DNA of 15,000 bases, from NCBI RefSeq assembly GCF_000018685.1, contig NC_010001.1:1-15000 (forward strand). Reading direction: 5' to 3'. The notes beneath the pieces were generated by a model. It did not search any database. It was not told where the DNA came from and worked only from the letters and a program-made list of their open reading frames with translations. Every line of letters begins with the position of its first letter. The first letter of the stretch is position 1. Positions 1 through 4,985 of the stretch are shown one piece after another. Source of the stretch: Lachnoclostridium phytofermentans ISDg. Lineage in GTDB: Bacteria > Bacillota > Clostridia > Lachnospirales > Lachnospiraceae. The translations under genes and the position numbers were made by a program.

Positions 1-40
1 TGCTGCGTCTTTTGTCGTAAGAATAACCTCTTATGGTAAT

Positions 41-46
41 TATAAT
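41..46 (+). promoter_or_regulatory. dnaA: candidate -10 element of the dnaA promoter
   Basis: A perfect TATAAT hexamer lies 28 bases before the preferred dnaA start codon. No convincing -35 hexamer is present at 16-18 bp upstream (TTGTCG at 12-17 is too far away), so this is only a partial promoter call. If used, the leader would be about 20-25 nt. Confidence 0.35.
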
Positions 47-74
47 ATATACAGAGAAGGGCACGGGTTTTACT

Positions 75-1436
75 ATGAAAAGCTTGATTCAAGAAAAATG
101 GAATGAAATTTTGGAGTTTTTAAAAATCGAATATAATGTTACAGAGGTTTCCTATAAAACTTGGCTTCTTCCTCTCAAAGTATATGATGTTAAGGATAAT
201 GTAATTAAGCTTTCTGTAGATGATACAAAAATCGGTGCGAATAGCCTGGATTTTATTAAGAATAAATACAGTCAATTTTTAAAAACTGCTATTGCAGAAG
301 TGATTAATCAAGATTTTGAAATTGAATTTGTGCTTCTTAGTCAAACGAAAGCGGAAGAGAAAGTGCAAACGCAAGCTCCGAATAAAATAAAAAATGAAAG
401 CTTATCTTACTTAAATCCTCGTTACACGTTTGACACATTTGTCGTTGGTGCGAATAACAATCTGGCTCATGCAGCATCTTTGGCTGTTGCAGAATCGCCG
501 GCAGAAATTTATAATCCACTATTTATTTATGGTGGCGTAGGTCTTGGGAAAACTCACTTAATGCATTCCATTGCTCACTATATACTAGAGCAAAATCCGA
601 ATTCCAAAGTACTCTATGTAACGAGTGAAAAATTTACGAATGAGCTAATTGAATCCATTCGTAATGCAGATACTACTCCAACGGAATTTCGTGAAAAATA
701 TCGTAACATTGATGTTTTATTAATCGATGATATTCAATTTATTATTGGAAAAGAAAGAACTCAAGAGGAGTTTTTCCATACATTTAATACCTTACATGAA
801 TCAAAAAAACAGATCATTATTTCTTCCGATAAACCTCCAAAGGATATTTTAACATTGGAAGAACGTTTGAGATCCCGTTTCGAATGGGGTCTTACAGTAG
901 ATATTCAATCTCCAGATTACGAAACCAGAATGGCAATTCTTAAGAAAAAAGAAGAACTTGATTGCCTAACAATTGATGATGAAGTAATGAAATACATTGC
1001 TTCTAATATTAAGTCAAATATTCGAGAACTTGAGGGAGCATTAACTAAAATCGTTGCTCTTTCTAGGTTAAAGAAGAAAGAAGTTGACGTTATCCTTGCA
1101 GAAGAAGCTCTCAAAGATTTAATCTCACCTGATAATAAAAAGACGGTAACACTTGATCTTATTATTGAGGTTGTTTCAGAGCATTTTACTACATCAACTT
1201 CTGAAATTTATTCAGATAATCGCAGTAGAAATATTGCTTATCCTAGACAAATTGCGATGTACCTTTGCCGCAAATTGACTTCTCTTTCCCTAACAGACAT
1301 TGGTAAGATGATGGGGAATCGAGATCACTCTACCGTGTTACATGGATGTAATAAAGTAGAAAAAGATATTAAGAAGGATCCTTCCTTCCAGAATACGATT
1401 GATGTATTAATTAAAAAAATCAATCCTACTCCATAA
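75..1436 (+). CDS. dnaA: chromosomal replication initiator protein DnaA
   Basis: DnaA is the AAA+ ATPase that binds DnaA boxes at oriC, melts the duplex and recruits the replicative helicase. The 453-residue product has the usual four domains: N-terminal domain I (about 1-80), a short linker, the AAA+ module and the C-terminal DNA-binding domain. Visible motifs are Walker A GGVGLGKTH (153-161), Walker B LLIDDIQF (215-222), sensor 1 IISSD (248-252), the arginine-finger segment LRSRF (265-269), sensor 2 NIRELEGAL and the box-recognition signature GNRDHSTV (414-421). I prefer the ATG at 75 over the in-frame ATG at 33. It gives the canonical domain I N-terminus MKSLIQEKW and has an upstream AGAAGG (55-60, rather distant), whereas the ATG at 33 has no ribosome-binding site and adds 14 unlikely residues. 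The gene is immediately followed by oriC and dnaN. The signature has Asn where GGRDHTTV has its second Gly. Identity is certain; the exact start is likely. Confidence 0.98.
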   Translation: MKSLIQEKWNEILEFLKIEYNVTEVSYKTWLLPLKVYDVKDNVIKLSVDDTKIGANSLDFIKNKYSQFLKTAIAEVINQDFEIEFVLLSQTKAEEKVQTQAPNKIKNESLSYLNPRYTFDTFVVGANNNLAHAASLAVAESPAEIYNPLFIYGGVGLGKTHLMHSIAHYILEQNPNSKVLYVTSEKFTNELIESIRNADTTPTEFREKYRNIDVLLIDDIQFIIGKERTQEEFFHTFNTLHESKKQIIISSDKPPKDILTLEERLRSRFEWGLTVDIQSPDYETRMAILKKKEELDCLTIDDEVMKYIASNIKSNIRELEGALTKIVALSRLKKKEVDVILAEEALKDLISPDNKKTVTLDLIIEVVSEHFTTSTSEIYSDNRSRNIAYPRQIAMYLCRKLTSLSLTDIGKMMGNRDHSTVLHGCNKVEKDIKKDPSFQNTIDVLIKKINPTP

Positions 1437-1443
1437 TATCTTT

Positions 1444-1498
1444 CTTGATATAAAGTGAGGCGGTTTTCTGACTCACTTTATGTTTCATTGATATCAAG
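1444..1498. repeat. nested inverted repeats after dnaA
   Basis: An inner perfect 10-bp inverted repeat, ATAAAGTGAG (1450-1459) and CTCACTTTAT (1472-1481), leaves a 12-nt loop. An outer 8-bp pair, CTTGATAT (1444-1451) and ATATCAAG (1491-1498), overlaps it by two bases. The inner hairpin starts 13 nt after the dnaA stop and could end the dnaA transcript, but no T-run follows, so terminator function is uncertain. CTCACTTTA recurs at 1522-1530. Confidence 0.6.
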
Positions 1499-1595
1499 TC
1501 ATTGTTAATTATTTTCTTGGTCTCACTTTAATAGACCTTTAGTTTTTATACCCTTTTTTCTAAATTGTTTATAATTCTAAGAAACTTTTAAAATG

Positions 1596-1604
1596 TTATC
1601 CACA
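1596..1604 (+). promoter_or_regulatory. DnaA box (perfect consensus TTATCCACA)
   Basis: This is an exact match to the high-affinity DnaA box. It is the leftmost box of the intergenic origin and has the same orientation as the other three. Confidence 0.9.
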
Positions 1605-1702
1605 TTCACTCGTTTAAATGATGTTATTTTCATGTTTAAAGGCTATTGATAACTTAATAATCGTTCTTAGCATGTTAATAAAAATTAAAAATTGGTTCTA
1701 AA

Positions 1703-1711
1703 CTATTCACA
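1703..1711 (+). promoter_or_regulatory. DnaA box, one mismatch (CTATTCACA)
   Basis: It differs from TTATNCACA only at the first base. It lies between the perfect box at 1596 and the unwinding region, in the same orientation, so it is plausible as a weaker DnaA site. Confidence 0.55.
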
Positions 1712-1757
1712 TGGTTATTCTTTCTTGTAAGACTTTCGCAGTAAGGGTTTGAGGTAC

Positions 1758-1766
1758 TTATACACT
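1758..1766 (+). promoter_or_regulatory. DnaA box next to the unwinding element (TTATACACT)
   Basis: It differs from TTATNCACA only at the last base. Its position 12 nt before the triplet array, separated by a C-rich spacer, matches the anchoring DnaA box of the Bacillus basal unwinding system. Confidence 0.65.
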
Positions 1767-1774
1767 TCCTAACA

Positions 1775-1820
1775 CCCCCTACTACGATTACTAATAAATC
1801 TATTAATTATTTATATATGA
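1775..1820 (+). promoter_or_regulatory. DNA unwinding element with DnaA-trio-like triplets
   Basis: After CCCCC (1775-1779) the + strand reads, in phase from 1779, CTA CTA CGA TTA CTA, then two non-matching triplets, then CTA TTA (1800-1805). The opposite strand therefore reads mostly 3'-GAT/AAT-5', the DnaA-trio pattern that guides DnaA onto single-stranded DNA in Bacillus subtilis. Almost pure A/T follows to about 1825. The order box, GC cluster, trios, AT-rich DNA is the established arrangement; function here is inferred. Confidence 0.7.
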
Positions 1821-1837
1821 AAAATCGCTGAAGGGAG

Positions 1838-1846
1838 TTATGCACA
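1838..1846 (+). promoter_or_regulatory. perfect DnaA box within the dnaN ribosome-binding region
   Basis: TTATGCACA matches TTATNCACA exactly. It lies directly after the dnaN Shine-Dalgarno (AGGGAG, 1832-1837) and ends two bases before the preferred dnaN start codon at 1849. It also creates the ATG at 1840 that could be mistaken for the dnaN start. Confidence 0.75.
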
Positions 1847-1848
1847 AA

Positions 1849-2961
1849 ATGAAAATCGCTTGCCAAAAGAATGAATTGTTAAACAGTGTCAATATTGCTT
1901 TGAAAGCAGTTTCTTCAAAATCGACAATGCCTATTTTAGAATGTATCGTTATTGAAGTTCAAAATGATACGATTAAATTAATTTCGAATGATATGGAAAT
2001 TGGTATCGAAACTATTGTAAAAGGTTCCATAATTTCTAATGGTTCTGTTGCAATTAATGCTAAAGTTTTTTCTGAAATAATAAGAAAACTACCGGATAAT
2101 GAAGTAAATGTTGAAACAGATGAAAAGTTTATGACAACCATTACCTGTGAAAAAGCTAAATTTACAATAGCGGGAAAATCTGCAGAAGAATTTCCTATGT
2201 TGCCAACCATCGAAAAGAAGGAAGCAATTGAATTATCACAGTTTACACTAAAAGAAGTTATACGCCAGACTGTTTTTTCTATTTCGGATAACGAAAGTAA
2301 TAAAATTATGACAGGTGAACTTTTTGAGATAAATGGCAATGAACTTAGAGTTGTTTCACTGGATGGTCATCGTATTTCGATACGTAAAGTCGAACTTAAA
2401 AACTCCTATGCTCCGAAGAAAATTCTTGTTCCAGGAAAAACACTACAAGAAGTAAGTAAAATTTTATCCGGAGAAATCTCAGATGAAGTATTCATTTACT
2501 ATACAGATCGCCATGTTTTATTTGTATTTGATGATACTTTAGTACTTTCAAGATTAATTGAAGGTGAGTATTACAAAATTGATCAAATGCTTTCCGGAGA
2601 CTATGAAACAAAAGTTAAAATTAATAAAAAAGAATTCTTAAGTTGTATAGATAGAGCGACTTTGTTAATTAAAGAAACCGAGAAAAAGCCAATTATTGTT
2701 GGCATTGAAGATAAAAAATTAGAATTAAAAATCAATACCTCCATTGGAACAATGGATGAAGATATTGATATTGAAAAAGAGGGAAAAGATATACTAATTG
2801 GGTTTAATCCTAAGTTTTTAATTGATGCACTCCGTGTAATTGATGATGAAGAGGTAGAGATTTACCTCATTAATCCAAAGGCACCATGTTTCATAAAAGA
2901 TAAAGAGGAATCTTATATTTACTTGATTCTTCCGGTAAGTTTTAATGCAGCACAATACTAG
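1849..2961 (+). CDS. dnaN: DNA polymerase III beta subunit (sliding clamp)
   Basis: The beta clamp is a ring-shaped homodimer that tethers DNA polymerase III and many repair proteins to DNA. The 370-residue product has the three-repeat clamp length. It shows typical markers: MPILECI near residue 24, EFPMLP around 120, DGHRISI around 175, SRLIEGEY near 235, and a C-terminal YIYLILPV strand that forms part of the partner-binding cleft. An in-frame ATG at 1840 would add three residues, but it lies only 2 nt from the AGGGAG Shine-Dalgarno (1832-1837). The ATG at 1849 is 11 nt away and yields the family-typical MKIACQKNELL start, so I chose it. The gene lies directly after oriC, and its translation start overlaps a DnaA box. 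Confidence 0.97.
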   Translation: MKIACQKNELLNSVNIALKAVSSKSTMPILECIVIEVQNDTIKLISNDMEIGIETIVKGSIISNGSVAINAKVFSEIIRKLPDNEVNVETDEKFMTTITCEKAKFTIAGKSAEEFPMLPTIEKKEAIELSQFTLKEVIRQTVFSISDNESNKIMTGELFEINGNELRVVSLDGHRISIRKVELKNSYAPKKILVPGKTLQEVSKILSGEISDEVFIYYTDRHVLFVFDDTLVLSRLIEGEYYKIDQMLSGDYETKVKINKKEFLSCIDRATLLIKETEKKPIIVGIEDKKLELKINTSIGTMDEDIDIEKEGKDILIGFNPKFLIDALRVIDDEEVEIYLINPKAPCFIKDKEESYIYLILPVSFNAAQY

Positions 2962-3020
2962 ATAAGTTAAAAAATTAATGTTAATAAAATCTTAGATGAC
3001 TATGTTTTTGTTAACGAAAA

Positions 3021-3059
3021 ATCATGAAAAATCTAGAACTTTTATCTGTATTTCATGAT
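3021..3059. repeat. 9-bp inverted repeat between dnaN and the S4 gene
   Basis: ATCATGAAA (3021-3029) and TTTCATGAT (3051-3059) are perfect inverted copies with a 21-nt loop, lying 40 nt before the S4 gene. No T-run follows, so it is not an obvious terminator. It may be an mRNA structure or a processing site. Confidence 0.45.
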
Positions 3060-3098
3060 GATATTTTAGCGCGATACAGCACGCAGATTGGTTGATAT

Positions 3099-3314
3099 AT
3101 GGAAAAAATTATATTAAGAGAAGAATTTATAAAATTAGGACAAGCTTTAAAAGCTGCCGGACTTGTTGATTCTGGAGTCGAAGCGAAAGATGTTATTACC
3201 GAAGGACTTGTTAAAGTGAATGGAGTTGTAGAATATCAAAGAGGAAAAAAAATTCATGGTGGTGACTCTATTGAGTTTAACAATGAAATCGTTCAAATCG
3301 TCGATCATGAATAA
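3099..3314 (+). CDS. yaaA: S4-domain RNA-binding protein YaaA/RlbA family
   Basis: This 71-residue protein is essentially one S4 RNA-binding fold. It matches the small S4 protein encoded between dnaN and recF across Bacillota. Its conserved core is visible as KLGQALKAAGLV, the SGVEAKDVI segment, the VKVNGVVE turn and the RGKKIHGGD basic loop. The family is associated with ribosome or rRNA binding, but its exact role is not settled. The ribosome-binding site is poor: only TTGGTTGAT precedes the ATG. The 137-nt gap to dnaN is larger than usual, and a 555-nt gap separates it from recF, so it is probably not cotranscribed with recF. Confidence 0.92.
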   Translation: MEKIILREEFIKLGQALKAAGLVDSGVEAKDVITEGLVKVNGVVEYQRGKKIHGGDSIEFNNEIVQIVDHE

Positions 3315-3333
3315 ATCATCTAACTAAATTCAT

Positions 3334-3350
3334 CTTCACGTTTTGTGAAG
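3334..3350 (+). repeat. small hairpin downstream of yaaA
   Basis: CTTCAC and GTGAAG form a 6-bp stem with a GTTTT loop, 20 nt after the yaaA stop. No T-run follows, so it is only weakly terminator-like and may act with the larger hairpin at 3360-3401. Confidence 0.35.
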
Positions 3351-3359
3351 TCTCTAATA

Positions 3360-3401
3360 TCACCTCTATGTATGAATATGTATTTTTATGCATAGAGGTG
3401 A
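3360..3401 (+). terminator. strong hairpin after yaaA, likely transcript end
   Basis: TCACCTCTATG (3360-3370) pairs perfectly with CATAGAGGTGA (3391-3401). Three more pairs (one G-T) extend the stem to 14 bp around a 14-nt loop. It lies 46 nt after yaaA. It lacks a good T-run on either strand, so it may be a terminator, an RNA-stabilising hairpin or a protein-binding palindrome. It is centred about 130 bp before the possible start site near 3510. Confidence 0.5.
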
Positions 3402-3454
3402 ATATTGAATTTCCAATTATAATTTATAAAAAGTTTAGAATTTAATAAAATTGT

Positions 3455-3597
3455 CGATGCTTTAAAAAAATTATGCTTTTTGCTGGCATTCTACTTGCAT
3501 TATAGTGTATAATGAGAGATAGGGATTTTTGCCTGATAGAATTTTTTAAATAAATAGGGCAAAATGATAGTGCTGGACTTATCCAGATAAAGCATCG
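3455..3597. repeat. 10-bp inverted repeat flanking the intergenic promoter
   Basis: CGATGCTTTA (3455-3464) and TAAAGCATCG (3588-3597) are perfect inverted copies 123 bp apart. They bracket the promoter motifs at 3484-3513. They include GC bases, so they are not simple AT noise. They could be paired operator sites or an RNA-closing stem if transcription starts further upstream. Confidence 0.45.
3484..3513 (+). promoter_or_regulatory. sigma-54-like promoter, with overlapping sigma-A -10
   Basis: TGGCATTCTACTTGCA (3484-3499) fits the RpoN consensus TGGCAYRN4TTGCW with correct -24 GG / -12 GC spacing; only the R position differs. A start near 3510 is predicted. TATAAT at 3508-3513 and TATAGT at 3501-3506 could instead serve sigma-A, the latter with TTGCTG (3480-3485) at a short 15-bp spacing. 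No coding gene follows for 350 bp. Confidence 0.45.
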
Positions 3598-3801
3598 TGA
3601 GCAATGTGAAATCAAATAATTTACACATCAAATTTATTTTTGGCAGTATCAAAACTGTTTGTTGATTTTTTATCACAAGGAATTGATAGTGTGCTTTTTC
3701 TTGTATACATGTAAAATCCTAATCTCTAATTAAAACATTTCTAAAAAAAATCTTATCAAAAAAAACCATGTACAAAAAGCGTGTAAACACGCTTGGGTTT
3801 T
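3511..3801 (+). ncRNA. candidate structured non-coding RNA between yaaA and recF
   Basis: The interval lies between a promoter-like motif (3484-3513) and a terminator-like hairpin (3777-3801) and has no credible protein gene. Several stems can be drawn: TTTTGCC (3527-3533) with GGCAAAA (3558-3564); CTGGA-CTTA-TCCAG (3573-3586); TGTG-AAAT (3605-3612) with ATTT-A-CACA (3619-3627); and a long imperfect hairpin 3644-3691 with a T5 loop. The only small reading frames are an 8-codon one at 3564-3590 and a GTG-started 22-codon one at 3597, neither with a clear ribosome-binding site. It does not resemble a tRNA, T-box, SAM or c-di-GMP riboswitch that I can recognise. Its own promoter and terminator, plus a separate recF promoter downstream, favour an independent RNA over a leader. 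This is inference. Confidence 0.35.
3777..3801 (+). terminator. terminator-like hairpin upstream of recF
   Basis: AAGCGTG (3777-3783) and CACGCTT (3788-3794) form a GC-containing 7-bp stem with a TAAA loop. GGGTTTT follows on the + strand. An outer AAAACC (3762-3767) can pair with GGTTTT (3796-3801). Reverse transcription would meet T-runs on the other side, so the site could work in both directions. Confidence 0.6.
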
Positions 3802-3802
3802 C

Positions 3803-3830
3803 TTGCTCGATTTTTTAGAGGTTTTATAAT
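3803..3830 (+). promoter_or_regulatory. sigma-A promoter for the recF-gyrB-gyrA operon
   Basis: TTGCTC (3803-3808) and a perfect TATAAT (3825-3830) are separated by 16 bp. They lie just after the terminator-like hairpin and 39 nt before the recF start. This gives a short leader beginning near 3837. Confidence 0.65.
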
Positions 3831-3869
3831 TGAGATAGTATTTAAAATGATTAGATAGTTGGTGCAGGG

Positions 3870-4952
3870 ATGATTGTAAAGTCTCTTGAATTGAGTAATT
3901 TTAGAAATTATGAGAACTTATCTTTGGAGTTTTCTCCATCGACTAATATTTTGTATGGAGACAATGCTCAGGGAAAGACAAACATACTTGAAGCAGTGTT
4001 TCTTTGTGCTACCACAAAGTCACATAAAGGAAGTAAGGACAGAGAAATTATTAAACTACAGTCAGAAGAAGCACATATTCGCATGAGGATAAATCGGGAT
4101 GATGTGGATCATCGGCTTGATATGCACTTAAAAAAAAATAAACCCAAAGGTGTTGCTATTGATGGAATTCCGATTAAACGATCTTCTGAATTATTCGGTA
4201 TCATTAATGTTGTATTTTTTTCTCCGGAGGATTTATCCATAATTAAAAATGGACCTAGCGAACGTAGACGGTTTATTGACATGGAACTTTGTCAATTAAG
4301 TAAGTTATATCTACACAATCTGATAAATTACAACAAAGTTTTAAATCAAAGAAACAATTTATTAAAGCAAATAGGTTTTAACAAAAGTTTATTGGATACG
4401 CTTTATGTGTGGGATCAGCAATTAATTCATTTTGGGTCTGCATTGATTAAAGAGAGAGATGCCTTTATGAAAAGCATGAATGAACTTATTATTGCACTAC
4501 ATAAAAAACTTAGCGATGGAAAAGAAGAATTAGAGATCGTTTATGAAGCAAGTGTAGCAGAAAGTGAGTTTGAAAATAAACTTAAAAAGAGTATGGAACG
4601 TGATATAGCCTTAAAGGTAACAAACGTAGGACCTCATCGGGATGACCTTAGTTTTCTAATCAATGGTCAGGATGTCAGAAAGTATGGATCACAAGGGCAG
4701 CAAAGAACTGCTGCATTATCTTTAAAGCTTGCGGAAATAGAATTAGTAAAACAGGTAACGAAAGATAAACCAATTCTACTGTTAGATGATGTATTGTCCG
4801 AACTAGATAGAAAAAGGCAAAATCAGTTATTAGATAGCATTGTTGGAATTCAAACTATAGTAACCTGTACCGGTCTTGAAGAATTTGTGAATAACAGAAT
4901 AGAGACGGATCGAATTTATAAGGTTATTCAAGGAACTGTTGAAAAGGGATAA
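3870..4952 (+). CDS. recF: DNA replication and repair protein RecF
   Basis: RecF is an SMC-like ATPase that helps load RecA at gaps in the RecFOR pathway and protects stalled forks. The 360-residue product starts with the typical MIVKSLELSNFRNYENL. It has Walker A GDNAQGKT (30-37), the GPHRDD motif (254-259), the ABC signature region YGSQGQQRT (272-280) and Walker B LLLDD followed by VLSELD (303-313). Length is normal for the family. The Shine-Dalgarno is weak: GGTG at 3861-3864, with GCAGGG abutting the ATG. The start is nevertheless fixed by the conserved N-terminus. It begins a likely operon with gyrB (33-nt gap) and gyrA. The remB/yaaB gene that sits between recF and gyrB in Bacillus is absent here. 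Confidence 0.97.
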   Translation: MIVKSLELSNFRNYENLSLEFSPSTNILYGDNAQGKTNILEAVFLCATTKSHKGSKDREIIKLQSEEAHIRMRINRDDVDHRLDMHLKKNKPKGVAIDGIPIKRSSELFGIINVVFFSPEDLSIIKNGPSERRRFIDMELCQLSKLYLHNLINYNKVLNQRNNLLKQIGFNKSLLDTLYVWDQQLIHFGSALIKERDAFMKSMNELIIALHKKLSDGKEELEIVYEASVAESEFENKLKKSMERDIALKVTNVGPHRDDLSFLINGQDVRKYGSQGQQRTAALSLKLAEIELVKQVTKDKPILLLDDVLSELDRKRQNQLLDSIVGIQTIVTCTGLEEFVNNRIETDRIYKVIQGTVEKG

Positions 4953-4985
4953 AACATTTAATGCATAAATTGCAGGAGGCTAGAT

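Larger units (their letters stand above)
1437..1848. other. oriC: oriC: replication origin in the dnaA-dnaN intergenic region
   Basis: This gene-free stretch sits where Bacillota origins lie. It contains two perfect matches to TTATNCACA (1596-1604 and 1838-1846) and two with one mismatch (1703-1711 and 1758-1766), all on the + strand. A C5 cluster and triplet-repeat, AT-rich DNA follow at 1775-1820. The left part holds a hairpin and copies of CTCACTTTA. The position and box layout match the Bacillus-type incC origin half. The upstream half of a possible bipartite origin (before dnaA) lies outside the window. Confidence 0.85.

Noticed and set aside
33..74. Upstream in-frame ATG giving a 467-residue DnaA
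   Set aside because: It has no ribosome-binding site and adds 14 hydrophobic, non-conserved residues before the canonical domain I start at 75; the -10 hexamer at 41-46 would also lie inside it.
1673..1681. Reverse-strand DnaA box TGTTAATAA in oriC
   Set aside because: It has a mismatch at an important G and is opposite in direction to the four consistent boxes; likely background.
1959..2339. 126-codon minus-strand reading frame within dnaN
   Set aside because: It is fully antisense to the conserved sliding-clamp gene, with no motif and no ribosome-binding site.
3504..3587. Second DnaA-box cluster in the yaaA-recF gap (AGTGTATAA at 3504-3512, TTATCCAGA at 3579-3587)
   Set aside because: Both are one-mismatch sites, in opposite orientation, and not followed by an unwinding-type element. 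Similar one-mismatch sites occur by chance in AT-rich DNA (another at 14926-14934).
3597..3665. GTG-started 22-codon frame in the yaaA-recF gap as a small protein
   Set aside because: No ribosome-binding site precedes it and the peptide has no membrane or other recognisable pattern; an RNA explanation fits better.
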